In this document: positions 55,544-63,960 of the stretch, piece after piece
Layout: each line of letters begins with the position of its first letter
Position numbering within the stretch: position 1 is the stretch's first letter
DNA from: an uncultured bacterium
Lineage (GTDB): Bacteria > Bacillota > Clostridia > Lachnospirales > Lachnospiraceae
DNA: 64,000 nt
NCBI GenBank assembly: GCA_947647735.1
Contig: CANSLJ010000021.1
Span: 1 to 64,000 of the forward strand
Direction: 5' to 3'
Made by a program: the position numbers and the translations under genes
Notes under the pieces: model-generated
Told to the model about the DNA's origin: nothing
The model's database searches: none
What the model saw: only the letters and a program-made list of their open reading frames with translations

Positions 55544-56968
55544 TCAATCCACGTTTTCCCCGATCGTCTGCAGCAGGCTTTTTCCCCCGTCCGCAGTATC
55601 CTGCGTCAGTTCCCAGATCATAATGCCGCCCAGATTTTCTCTTGCATAGTCTGTCTTTTTCGCAATAGTCTCCTGCCCGTTATAATAGACTTCCATACCG
55701 TTGTAGGTTACATGGTCTGCAGCGTATGCATCGGGCACACTTTCCAGTATCGTGCCGTAGCCTGCCCAGCTCGGCCTTGCGTAAAACGGAACTCCCATTA
55801 CCACCTTGTACGCAGGCATCCCGCGCTTCTTTGTCCAGTAGTCTCCACAGTCCACAGTAAAATCATAGGGGGAATGCCTCTCTCCGTCCCCGCCGTCGTA
55901 TGCCATGACATTGATAAAATCAAGTGCATTCAGCACGGCATTCGTCTGGGCTGCAGCGTCATAATATATATTGCCGTCCGCAGTAGCACCGCTCAATACG
56001 GCGGCTGTGAGAAGCTTATCCGAAGCATGCAGCTTTTCAGCCAGCATCAGCATCAGCGTCTCATACTGTTTTGCACTGCTACCGTCCACGCGCGGATGCT
56101 CCCAGTCCATGTCCACACCGTCAAAACCGTATTTCTCACACATGGCAATGATGTTCTCCGCAAATTTCCCAATTTTTGCATCGCTCGAGGTCGCCTCCAT
56201 AAAAGTCCCCTCAAGCGGCGTATCGTTATAACTCCAGCCGCCCACAGACAACAGCGCCTTCGCGCCATTTGCATGCGCGGAGGCGATCAGCGTTTTTGCA
56301 GTCTCCGGATTCTCGAGCTCCCGCAGCCCGCCGTCCGCCGTCGGAATGGCAAAGGCATAGCAGACATGTGTCAGCACACTGAAATCCACAAACTGAAGTT
56401 TGTCAGGCTCCCACCCCGGATAGTATCCGACCACCTTGAAATCGGTGAGTTCCGTATTCCGGGGTGCTGATGCGTCCACAGGTACATTGGCTGTCCCCGC
56501 GGGCTGCACCGGCTCGCCATCCAGAATGCCCAGATCCTCCCACACATCACTTGAATCGGGCTTCTCCCCCTGTGTCCACCATTTCGCTCTATAAAGACGG
56601 CCATTGTAACTTACGGTCTCACCGCCGGTATATACCGCCTCTGCGCTCCATTCGCCTGCCGACAGGGTTTCGGCAGCTATGACGTTTCCAGGCTGTTCTC
56701 CGTTTTCACCCGAGGCTCCATTTTGCTGTTTCTCCGAAGCCGGCTCAGCGTTTTCGGTTCCTGTACCATCACCTGCCACACGGATATCTCCCACTTCCTG
56801 CATTTCCTCACCGCTCTCCGCCTGAATCTCTTCCACTTTTTCCTGTTCCTCCGGATTACCCTGCCGGGTGTTCTGCCTGAAAACTATCGCAATGCATAAT
56901 GAGGCAGTCACTGCTACCCCCAGCATAAAGCCGCCGATCATCCAGAGAATATGCCCCTTTCTTTCCAT
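55544..56968 (-). CDS. membrane-anchored GH18 protein with CBM5/12-like domain
   Basis: The 474-residue protein has one N-terminal membrane span (about 7-30), a Glu/Gly-rich linker, a carbohydrate-binding module of the CBM5/12 type at about 106-150 (GETVSYNGRLYRAKWWTQG) and a GH18 catalytic barrel. The motif DGVDMDWE (283-290) gives the catalytic E290. GH18 members cleave chitin or peptidoglycan-like beta-GlcNAc. The product is probably exposed on the cell surface. It is a single gene with YunG and DUF4230 genes upstream on the same strand. Confidence 0.9.
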   Translation of the reverse strand: MERKGHILWMIGGFMLGVAVTASLCIAIVFRQNTRQGNPEEQEKVEEIQAESGEEMQEVGDIRVAGDGTGTENAEPASEKQQNGASGENGEQPGNVIAAETLSAGEWSAEAVYTGGETVSYNGRLYRAKWWTQGEKPDSSDVWEDLGILDGEPVQPAGTANVPVDASAPRNTELTDFKVVGYYPGWEPDKLQFVDFSVLTHVCYAFAIPTADGGLRELENPETAKTLIASAHANGAKALLSVGGWSYNDTPLEGTFMEATSSDAKIGKFAENIIAMCEKYGFDGVDMDWEHPRVDGSSAKQYETLMLMLAEKLHASDKLLTAAVLSGATADGNIYYDAAAQTNAVLNALDFINVMAYDGGDGERHSPYDFTVDCGDYWTKKRGMPAYKVVMGVPFYARPSWAGYGTILESVPDAYAADHVTYNGMEVYYNGQETIAKKTDYARENLGGIMIWELTQDTADGGKSLLQTIGENVD

Positions 56969-57060
56969 CTTTTGTTACCTCTTTTATTCTTCTATGCCGT
57001 ACCTCAGCATAAAAATCCTTAACTGTCCTGATACTTACGGTATAGCGTGATACCTGTCTG

Positions 57061-57504
57061 TTACATATTTCCCTTTAATTTCTTTTCAAGTTCCCGCTTC
57101 AGATATTCATACCTCAGGCGCTTTTCCTCCTTCGCAAAATGCACCTCCCGCAACTGCGCAGGATTCTCCTCATAAGAAAGGACCTCATCGCCAAACTGCT
57201 CGCTCGTCAGATCAAACACACGATCGCCGACCACATTGTAACAGTGATAATTCCCGCCGCTCCTCAAAACGCCATGCACCTCCCCGCCGAAGATATCCTG
57301 CGCGAGAAACGCTGTGATAGAGCACTGTCCAAGCGTCCTGTTTTCCTTTGTCCAGTTATCCCTCATCCTCGGCGCACATGTATCCGCGCACCAGATCTCA
57401 GAGAGCAAATCATAAAGATGCCTCGGATCTTTTATCTGTTTATACTCTTCCGCAACGGCAGGGACGTCCGCCTGCTGCCAGCCGTAAAATCTGTATTCTT
57501 TCAT
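57061..57504 (-). CDS. yunG: YunG family protein
   Basis: The 147-residue protein contains the family motifs GQCSITAFLAQDIFGG and YNVVGDRVFDLTSEQF. The function is unknown. ATG 57504 has GGGAG about 8 bases upstream. An ATG at 57537 is also possible. It follows the DUF4230 gene by about 40 bases. Confidence 0.85.
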   Translation of the reverse strand: MKEYRFYGWQQADVPAVAEEYKQIKDPRHLYDLLSEIWCADTCAPRMRDNWTKENRTLGQCSITAFLAQDIFGGEVHGVLRSGGNYHCYNVVGDRVFDLTSEQFGDEVLSYEENPAQLREVHFAKEEKRLRYEYLKRELEKKLKGNM

Positions 57505-57545
57505 TTGCTCATCTCCCGATTCTCCATTGAAATTCATTTTTCATA

Positions 57546-58235
57546 CTACTCAAATTCCACTGCAACATCATATCCCGGATCAATAGCCTTGATAACCGGT
57601 TCATAAACCTCCCTGACCATTTTCAACGCAGCATCATCGGCCTCCTGTCCGTTCTCGACCGTATTAAATTCCGTCTCCAACCGGCTTCTTAACTCTTTCT
57701 CGATCACATTATAGTCTTTCACTGTCAACTCAATATCGCCTCGCGCCAACAGCCCTTCTTTCACCTCATCGATCATGATCTTGTCAGGATCTATCTCAAT
57801 GGCCTGAAGGTAAGCGTGTTTGATCCTGATCGTGACCATCTTTTTTTCCTTATCTTCCACGATGTCCTCTTCCGTCAGATCATCGAGATCCACAATAAAA
57901 TAGCCTTTTCCCGTATAGCTGACTTTCTGCGTCTTTTTCAGAAAATCAAAATCGAGTTTCTCGATCAGTCTGTCCGAAAGCTCGGTCGACACCGTTGCCT
58001 CCTGTGTGCTGACAATAAGCTTCCTTGTTTCTTCCTGTTTTCCCAGAAGAACCTCCGAGAAGTTGACTTCCACACCGCTGTCCTCCAGATAGATGGTATT
58101 TAGATCGATCTGTTCTACGCCATCGTCATAAGTTTCATGAAATACCGGGACCTTATTGTTCCATCCCCAAAACAATACACCGAGGATCGCGACAAACAGA
58201 ATAACACAGGAAATATTCAGAAGTACTTTCTTCAT
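57546..58235 (-). CDS. DUF4230 domain protein with one membrane span
   Basis: The 229-residue protein has an N-terminal membrane span (about 5-25) and a DUF4230 domain outside the membrane (TGKGYFIVDLDDLTEED). The function is not known. It overlaps the upstream membrane protein by 4 bases (ATGA), so the two are translationally coupled and may form one complex. Confidence 0.85.
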   Translation of the reverse strand: MKKVLLNISCVILFVAILGVLFWGWNNKVPVFHETYDDGVEQIDLNTIYLEDSGVEVNFSEVLLGKQEETRKLIVSTQEATVSTELSDRLIEKLDFDFLKKTQKVSYTGKGYFIVDLDDLTEEDIVEDKEKKMVTIRIKHAYLQAIEIDPDKIMIDEVKEGLLARGDIELTVKDYNVIEKELRSRLETEFNTVENGQEADDAALKMVREVYEPVIKAIDPGYDVAVEFE

Positions 58236-59122
58236 CGCCCCTCCTCCTGTTTCACCATATCTGCTTCCAATGTTTTGGGGTCACTCTTTTCTTTCGGCAA
58301 CATGATATTCACCTGCGGCTTCTGCAGACTCAGACTGAACAACTCCCTGAGCAACCAGCGAAACAACAGTAAAACAAGCATAGGCAGAACAAATGTCGTC
58401 ACGATCATAATGGCAATGGAATTCACACATTTCTTTAAGACGTTCTCAAAATATGTCATCAGATCCGATATTCCCTGAACAGCCGTCTTAAATGCATCGG
58501 TGAGCCTGTCAAAAACAGTTGCTCCCTCATCATCCGAATCCATAACCCCGTTAACTTTTTCCGCCCCGGCATTGGCTTCCGCTATCGTTTCATCCACGTA
58601 ATTCAGATAATCATCACAGACTTTTTCCGTAAAATGTGTGCTGACCGGTATCACCATCACGATCGCCATGCCAAGGATCATCAGCTTTGCCGCCAGCGCC
58701 TTGAAGGCGGCTTTTCCTGATAAAACCGCCAGGATATAAAATCCGCACGCAAACGGTATGATATACACAAGTGAAATCTTAATTCCCTCAACAACAATCA
58801 ATCTTTCCACATATAACACCGCAAAAATAAATATAAAATATTTATTCATATCCGCCAGTGTATTAGCCAGAGGGCTGCCGAAATCGTCCGGAAGCGCCGT
58901 GATCGCCAGAGATACGGCTATCGTTGCACCGGAAAATTCCATAACGGTTGTTTTGCTCTCCTCCAGACTGTCAAGCGTCTCCTGCACAAATCCGCTCTTC
59001 GGGATTTTATCCGCCAAAACAAAAATGGAAAACACCATAATAAATACTGCCAGCAAAATCCTCGCAAGTTTTTCTGTATGTATTTCTGCAAAATTTGTCA
59101 TAAGCCGCTTTCTTAAATCCAT
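58232..59122 (-). CDS. hypothetical integral membrane protein
   Basis: The 296-residue protein has about five to six spans (around 20-35, 90-105, 112-130, 135-160, 240-262) and a large outside loop rich in Asp (DSDDEG). I do not recognise the family. GGGAGATAAAAG precedes the ATG. Its end overlaps the DUF4230 gene start. Confidence 0.7.
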   Translation of the reverse strand: MDLRKRLMTNFAEIHTEKLARILLAVFIMVFSIFVLADKIPKSGFVQETLDSLEESKTTVMEFSGATIAVSLAITALPDDFGSPLANTLADMNKYFIFIFAVLYVERLIVVEGIKISLVYIIPFACGFYILAVLSGKAAFKALAAKLMILGMAIVMVIPVSTHFTEKVCDDYLNYVDETIAEANAGAEKVNGVMDSDDEGATVFDRLTDAFKTAVQGISDLMTYFENVLKKCVNSIAIMIVTTFVLPMLVLLLFRWLLRELFSLSLQKPQVNIMLPKEKSDPKTLEADMVKQEEGR

Positions 59123-59224
59123 CTTTTATCTCCCGTTCTATGCCATCATACGCTGCCATATAGTTCCGTCTCCCGACTGTCAATGTGCGCAATTCCCCTG
59201 CCTTTTTCAGGCATATCACACATT

Positions 59225-59554
59225 TTATATATCCGTATCATCTCCGACGCTTTTCAATAAAATTCTTTTCTCAAAGGCTCCCCGCTCATCTGCCTTTTTC
59301 CTCCTGCAGCATTCCAGTTCCTCCGTCGTATATCCCCTCGCCTTTGCCGCCGCATAGATAACTTCCACCAGATCAGCTAATTCCTCCAGATTCCTGTCCT
59401 TATAATATTCCTCCAGCTCCTCTGCCAGTTTTTCATCTATTTTCTTTAAATACTCCTCTTCTGATAAAACGGATGTAACACATTTCTTTCCGGAAGCTTC
59501 TATTATCTCAGGAATCTTGTCTCTTACCAGCTTATCATAACTCTTGACTGCCAT
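59225..59554 (-). CDS. MazG-like/phosphoribosyl-ATP pyrophosphohydrolase-like protein
   Basis: The 109-residue all-alpha NTP-PPase-fold protein has YDKLVRDKIPEIIEAS and the EExxE/ExxD pattern KLAEELEEYY..NLEELADLVEV. This single-domain form is common near phage and defence genes and may clean up nucleotide pools. It is not the histidine enzyme, because no his genes are close. Confidence 0.88.
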   Translation of the reverse strand: MAVKSYDKLVRDKIPEIIEASGKKCVTSVLSEEEYLKKIDEKLAEELEEYYKDRNLEELADLVEVIYAAAKARGYTTEELECCRRKKADERGAFEKRILLKSVGDDTDI

Positions 59555-59575
59555 ATTTGAATTCTCACTTTCTCT

Positions 59576-60703
59576 CTAGATCATCACTTCATAGTTCCAT
59601 TCTCTGAAACCACAGTTTTTTGCGGATGTATAGACTGGCTCTACGACTTTTTCCAGCCTGTTTATAAATTCTGTTCTGTCAAGTCCCTGCCGGTAGAGCT
59701 GACAGCGGATTTCCTGATTATTTAAATGATACAGGGCACAGTTCTCAAACTCTCTGGATACCTGTGGATATTGCTGTCTCATCACATACGCTTTATATTC
59801 CAGTTCCCCCAACGGCTCAAAATACACATCCCACACAGGCAGGGAATTATTTTTGCTGCTGTTAATGTTTCTGGTCGTCGGATGAAGATTCCACAGCTCG
59901 TCGTGCGCCACAAACTGCCACGGAACAAAATGGTCTACGGAAATCGCTTCATCTGCCAAAGGGAGATTTCCATAGATATCCGTAATGGACGGATCGAGTT
60001 GTATGATCATTTTCCAGTATTTGCGCACTCGATTTAAATCCCGTGAAACCGGCGGCGCAATCTTTTCAGCGATTCCCGGAACACTCGGATTCTTGTTCTG
60101 GAGATAATGGATCAGGTTAAGCTGTAACCAGCCCATAAGAATCTCCCTGTTCTGGATCAGATATTCTGTCCATAAAGAATTCACTTCTATCGTAGTATCA
60201 AGACCGTTTATCTGAACAAAATAGTACATCAATCTTCTCTGCTGATTGATCTGATCCGCCAGAATCTGCTTTGAACCTGACCACTTTCTGCTTTCTATTG
60301 TTATCTCATCATAAAACGGCACCTGTAGCCTGTACGGAACATTCAACGTCAGCGTCTGCTTATATTTCTGGACAGTCTTATCGCCGCATTCTTCAAGAAA
60401 TTCAATGATCTTCTCCCGTTTTTCCGAAGATACAAAAGGATGTATCTGACCGATATATTTTACCACATCTTCAAGATTATCCGTGGTTCCTGCCGGTCCA
60501 AGACGCAGATGATACTCCGTAACCATATACCAGGCATCTGCTATCATCTCATTGATCAATTCATTAAACGTGAATCGCGTTTTATCACTTTTCAGCTTTC
60601 TGAGAATTGCCTGAAACCAGAAAAACTTATAGCAGTTTGAAGTGTTGTCAAACAGCCTGCTCAGATAGCCGATATTTAGTTCTTTGGAATATGGTAACTG
60701 CAT
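59576..60703 (-). CDS. HNH endonuclease domain protein
   Basis: The 375-residue protein has a long helical N-terminal part (1-240) and a C-terminal HNH nuclease core with VDHFVP (256-261) and NLHPTTRNINSSKNN (272-286), which supplies the His/Asn residues. No Cys pairs are present, so it is a metal-binding form without zinc ribbon. It lies 21 bases upstream of the MazG-like gene, which suggests a unit. A DNA-defence role is inferred. Confidence 0.85.
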   Translation of the reverse strand: MQLPYSKELNIGYLSRLFDNTSNCYKFFWFQAILRKLKSDKTRFTFNELINEMIADAWYMVTEYHLRLGPAGTTDNLEDVVKYIGQIHPFVSSEKREKIIEFLEECGDKTVQKYKQTLTLNVPYRLQVPFYDEITIESRKWSGSKQILADQINQQRRLMYYFVQINGLDTTIEVNSLWTEYLIQNREILMGWLQLNLIHYLQNKNPSVPGIAEKIAPPVSRDLNRVRKYWKMIIQLDPSITDIYGNLPLADEAISVDHFVPWQFVAHDELWNLHPTTRNINSSKNNSLPVWDVYFEPLGELEYKAYVMRQQYPQVSREFENCALYHLNNQEIRCQLYRQGLDRTEFINRLEKVVEPVYTSAKNCGFREWNYEVMI

Positions 60704-60764
60704 GGTGTTCTCCCGGTTCTTTCAGAAATAATGTGACACAATACATATAGAATTCTACATATAA

Positions 60765-61046
60765 TTATTTTGTACAGGAAAGAGCTCTATAAAACGAAAA
60801 CAAGTCCTTCATCCCCTGCTGATAGGCCAATCTGCTGATCACAGCCGCCGTCCGTCCCGTTAAATCCAGATATTCATCAAGCTGCTTTTTCTTTCCTACA
60901 GAAAGATTTCTTCTTAATTTTTCATATTGCTCTTCTTCTTTTTCAATACATTCCTTGTAATCTTCATTTTCATAATAAGTTTTCTCGGCATGTATCGTCA
61001 AGTATGATATAACCTGTTCAAATAATTCATCCTCTGTATCTTTCAT
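60765..61046 (-). CDS. hypothetical 93-residue helical protein
   Basis: This small, acidic, helical protein contains LSVGKKKQLDEYLDLTGRTAAVISRLAYQQGMKD, a regulator-like helix run. Its own strong promoter lies upstream. Homologues of this kind occur near XRE genes in Firmicutes, but I cannot name a function. Confidence 0.7.
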   Translation of the reverse strand: MKDTEDELFEQVISYLTIHAEKTYYENEDYKECIEKEEEQYEKLRRNLSVGKKKQLDEYLDLTGRTAAVISRLAYQQGMKDLFSFYRALSCTK

Positions 61047-61069
61047 CTTACATACTCCTTTTACGCCTT

Positions 61070-61098
61070 AGTATAGTGGAATATCCCATAATGCGCAA
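61070..61098 (-). promoter_or_regulatory. promoter of the 93-residue protein gene
   Basis: The minus strand reads TTGCGC, 17 bases, TATACT, about 25 bases before the start. Confidence 0.7.
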
Positions 61099-61125
61099 GT
61101 AATATTTATCACGCATAATTAGACC
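61090..61125. promoter_or_regulatory. inverted repeat in divergent promoter region
   Basis: ATAATGCG and CGCATAAT are separated by about 17 bases, with one mismatch between arms, over the divergent start region of the 93-residue gene and the small XRE gene. A candidate operator for the XRE product. Confidence 0.4.
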
Positions 61126-61141
61126 AAAGGATGGTAAATAA

Positions 61142-61336
61142 ATGATCAGTTATGCGCCTTTGTGGAAAACAATGAAAGAAAAAGAAATCACAACATACGC
61201 TTTGATACATAAGCATGGCTTTGATTCGCATACATTGAATGATATGAAGCATAATAAAAGCGTTACCGCTAATACGCTGGAAACGCTGTGCAAAATATTG
61301 GATTGTACGGCTAATGATGTGATTGAGTTTTTATAA
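61142..61336 (+). CDS. small XRE-type HTH protein
   Basis: The 64-residue single-domain Cro/CI protein (ITTYALIHKHGFDSHTLNDMKHNKSVTANTLETLC) ends NDVIEFL. AAGGATGGT lies upstream of the ATG. It is divergent to the 93-residue gene, which it may regulate. It is similar in size to the restriction-locus regulator. Confidence 0.85.
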   Translation: MISYAPLWKTMKEKEITTYALIHKHGFDSHTLNDMKHNKSVTANTLETLCKILDCTANDVIEFL

Positions 61337-61449
61337 ATATGCCCTTACAGCCTTCTTATATTTCCTATTACCTTCTATACGAGTTCTAAAGCACCCACTT
61401 CAATCCTTAAGTATTAATCACCAGAAGATAATTTCATCATTCTCAAACA
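61337..61449. other. gap between convergent XRE genes
   Basis: No gene, promoter or strong hairpin was seen in this AT-rich 113-bp gap. Confidence 0.4.
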
Positions 61450-61794
61450 CTACAGAAGGCTCTTAGTTTTTTCATCCGCCCTCTTTTTTACCACTCGTTT
61501 TCTTACAGGCAAATCAAGATCCTGCAGCTTACGTCCAAATTCATCGTCCTTTGCAATAAGCAACAAATCTTTGTCCATATAATTCAACGCATGTAAGACA
61601 GATGCATAGCATCCTATCGCCACAGAGGATGCACCTTTTTCAATAGCACACAGTGTTGCTCTGCTGATACCGGCTCTTTCCGCAACCAGTTCCGCCGATA
61701 ATTTTCTGCGCAATCTCGCATACTTTATCTGAAGTCCCATTTGTTCCAGATATTCTATTGTCTCCGGTAATAGCACAGTCGTTTTCTTAGGCAT
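61450..61794 (-). CDS. XRE-family HTH regulator, HipB-like
   Basis: The 114-residue protein has an HTH in residues 18-75 (LRRKLSAELVAERAGISRATLCAIEKG) of the HipB-type and a basic tail. HipA-like toxin genes are not seen next to it. ATG 61794 has GGAG at 9 bases. Confidence 0.85.
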   Translation of the reverse strand: MPKKTTVLLPETIEYLEQMGLQIKYARLRRKLSAELVAERAGISRATLCAIEKGASSVAIGCYASVLHALNYMDKDLLLIAKDDEFGRKLQDLDLPVRKRVVKKRADEKTKSLL

Positions 61795-61884
61795 AAATAC
61801 CATCTCCTTATTTCAATAATTTTATACATTATCCTTTAATTTGTCAATTTTTATTTACTTTACAGCATTTCAATCATAACAACC

Positions 61885-61926
61885 AAAAAAGGACATTTTT
61901 CTAAAACTTTCCTTCAAAAAATGTCC
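61885..61926 (-). terminator. terminator of tRNA-Ser
   Basis: On the minus strand GGACATTTTT pairs with AAAAATGTCC around a 16-base loop, followed by TTTTTT. It is 21 bases past the tRNA 3' end. Confidence 0.85.
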
Positions 61927-61946
61927 CTGATATTTCTATATAATAG

Positions 61947-62036
61947 CGTTTGCGGGGAGATTCGAACTCCCGGTGCAGTAATAACCGCACACCACCTTAG
62001 CAGGGTGGCACCTTAAACCATCTCGGACACGCAAAC
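61947..62036 (-). tRNA. tRNA-Ser (GCU)
   Basis: The 90-base tRNA has a 7-bp acceptor stem (GTTTGCG with CGCAAAC) and an anticodon loop CTGCTAA with GCU (reads AGC and AGU). It has a long variable arm typical of class II tRNAs and the T loop TTCGAAT. CCA is not encoded. It stands alone between an XRE gene and another XRE gene. Confidence 0.95.
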
Positions 62037-62092
62037 ACAAACGGGCCAGGCCAGACTCGAATCAAACATCCCGACCCTTATTTCCTTTTCTT

Positions 62093-62347
62093 TCATGCGC
62101 TGATCTGCGCCTTAACACTTACATTGACCGCAACAATATCATCCATGGTCACATCCAGCACTGCTGCCAACACAACCAGATTATCGATCGTCGGCATTGC
62201 GGTTCCATGCTGCCATTTGTAAATTGCCTGTGGAGTCGCAAATCCGAAGACATCCTGCAGGTCTCTGACAGTAAGTCCTGCTGCCTCCCTCAGCCTTGTT
62301 ATATTTCTTCCGGTCGCCACCATGTCGATGGCAGGCATATGAAACAT
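62093..62347 (-). CDS. XRE-family HTH regulator (PQAIYKW type)
   Basis: The 84-residue protein has TPQAIYKWQHGTAMPTIDNLVVLA, matching the XRE protein at 55123-55425. GGAGG lies 5 bases before the ATG at 62347. An ATG at 62359 is also possible. It lies just downstream of rtcB (37 bases), so it may be in the same unit. Confidence 0.85.
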   Translation of the reverse strand: MFHMPAIDMVATGRNITRLREAAGLTVRDLQDVFGFATPQAIYKWQHGTAMPTIDNLVVLAAVLDVTMDDIVAVNVSVKAQISA

Positions 62348-62396
62348 TTCTTCCTCCATTTCTGCTTCCTGCAGACAGAGGAAGAATATCCTCCGT

Positions 62397-63611
62397 CTAC
62401 TCAGAAGCCTTAAAGTTATAAACAGGTTTCATCACATCGATGACATCCACAGACTCCCTGATCACATCAATGATGTCCTCAATACTCTTGTATGCCATCG
62501 GTGCCTCGTCCAATGTATTTTCATTAATTGAAGTAGTATAAATACCCTTCATTGTCTCTTTGTACTCATCCATGCTAAGTTCATGTTTTGCCTTGGTTCT
62601 GGACATGATTCTTCCTGCCCCATGAGGCGCGGAATAATTCCACTCTGGATTTCCCTTACCGACTGCCAGCACGCTTCCATCTCTCATATTAATTGGAATC
62701 AGCACTTTCTCTCCATTATGGGCAGCTATTGCTCCCTTTCTCAAAATCATTTCTTCTGTATCAATATAATTATGAATCGTATGGAAGGCATCACCTCCGG
62801 TCATTCCTGTTCTTTCCAGAATAATCTCAGCCATCTTCTCCCTGCTTCGTCTTGCAAATGCCTGACAGATCTCCACATCATGAAGATAATCTTCAAGATA
62901 TTTTCCACTTAGGAAACACAGATCCTCCGGCATACTTGCTTCCGACTCATAAACCTGCCAGTGGAGCTGTTTTAACGCCTCCTGTATTTCCTTTCTGCGT
63001 CCCTGCTCCTTGTAGGTTCTGATGATTTCATCACGCTTTTCCAAATAATCCCCATAACCTCTGTTAAGATTAACAGCCAGCCTCTGATAAAGCTCCGCAA
63101 CCTGTTTGCCAAGATTTCTGGAGCCGGAATGGATGATCAGATACTTTGTGCCATCGGCAGCTTCATCAATCTCAATAAAATGATTTCCGCCGCCAAGCGT
63201 ACCAAGCGACCTCTCCAATCTCTTTGTGTCCTTGAGTTCTCTGTAGCATCGAATCTCAGTAAGATCAAATCTCTCCTGACGTCCCTCCCAGACATTCATT
63301 CCGGACGGAATAAAATGAGCCGCCTCATCTACCTTCTCAAAATCGATATCTGTCTTTCCAAGACTTACCGTATACATACCGCAACCGATATCTACCCCGA
63401 CAACATTAGGCACTGCCTTGTCTGTAATAGTCATTGTAGTTCCGATCGTGCAGCCTTTACCTGCATGAACGTCCGGCATGATCCTGATCCTTGAGCCTTC
63501 CGTCATCGCATAATCGCACATACGTCTGATCTGCTCTATCGCCTCATCCTCCACTACTCTCGCATAGCAGATGGCTGTATTTACTTTTCCTTTGATTTCT
63601 AACTTATCCAT
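62397..63611 (-). CDS. rtcB: RtcB-type RNA ligase
   Basis: The 404-residue GTP-dependent ligase joins 2',3'-cyclic phosphate to 5'-OH RNA ends and works in RNA repair. The metal site NVVGVDIGCGMY and GGGNHFIEID are present, followed by the SGSRNLGKQ block and HGAGRIMSRTKAK (GMP-attached His). ATG 63611 follows AAGGTGGCG. No archease or RtcA gene is nearby. Confidence 0.95.
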   Translation of the reverse strand: MDKLEIKGKVNTAICYARVVEDEAIEQIRRMCDYAMTEGSRIRIMPDVHAGKGCTIGTTMTITDKAVPNVVGVDIGCGMYTVSLGKTDIDFEKVDEAAHFIPSGMNVWEGRQERFDLTEIRCYRELKDTKRLERSLGTLGGGNHFIEIDEAADGTKYLIIHSGSRNLGKQVAELYQRLAVNLNRGYGDYLEKRDEIIRTYKEQGRRKEIQEALKQLHWQVYESEASMPEDLCFLSGKYLEDYLHDVEICQAFARRSREKMAEIILERTGMTGGDAFHTIHNYIDTEEMILRKGAIAAHNGEKVLIPINMRDGSVLAVGKGNPEWNYSAPHGAGRIMSRTKAKHELSMDEYKETMKGIYTTSINENTLDEAPMAYKSIEDIIDVIRESVDVIDVMKPVYNFKASE

Positions 63612-63658
63612 GTTTTCGCCACCTTCTTTCTTCATACATTAGACAATGTCCCGCGCAC

Positions 63659-63703
63659 AAAAAAATACCGCCTGTCATGTGCATCCACACAAGATAAGCG
63701 GTA
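63659..63703 (-). terminator. terminator of the 73-residue ORF
   Basis: On the minus strand a bulged stem (ACCGCTTATC..GTGT paired with GCAC..GACAGGCGGT) is followed by TTTTTTT, 35 bases past the ORF stop and about 50 bases before rtcB. It separates the two genes. Confidence 0.7.
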
Positions 63704-63738
63704 AAAAATCTATGCATCCGGTTGTCTCTGCCTATCTG

Positions 63739-63960
63739 CTACGACAGGTCTGAGTCCTTCACCACAGTATTCCTTTCAAGCCCATTCTTATCTGAACACA
63801 CAAAGTCAAGGCCCCGCTCTTCTATACGATCGAGCGCTGCTTTTCTCAAACTTTCCGTATATAAATAACTTGAACGAATAGCTGCAAACATCTTTTTTTT
63901 CCTTTCCCGGATCCATACATTCAGATCCGCTTTTCTTCTTTCTATATCGTACTTTACCAC
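63739..63960 (-). CDS. small basic hypothetical protein
   Basis: The 73-residue ORF is lysine/arginine-rich at the start (VWIRERKKKM), followed by AAIRSSYLYTESLRKAAL, which looks like a helix. The first 23 codons may be untranslated, and a later ATG is possible. A good terminator follows it, which supports a real transcript. Unknown family. Confidence 0.45.
   Translation of the reverse strand: MVKYDIERRKADLNVWIRERKKKMFAAIRSSYLYTESLRKAALDRIEERGLDFVCSDKNGLERNTVVKDSDLS

Noticed and set aside
59225-59554. hisE (histidine pathway) for the MazG-like gene
   Set aside because: No his genes are near and the length and context fit stand-alone MazG-like proteins better.
62037-62080. Second tRNA-like stretch (GATTCGAGTC) beside tRNA-Ser
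   Set aside because: The T-loop-like bases do not pair into a T stem and no acceptor or anticodon arm can be built.
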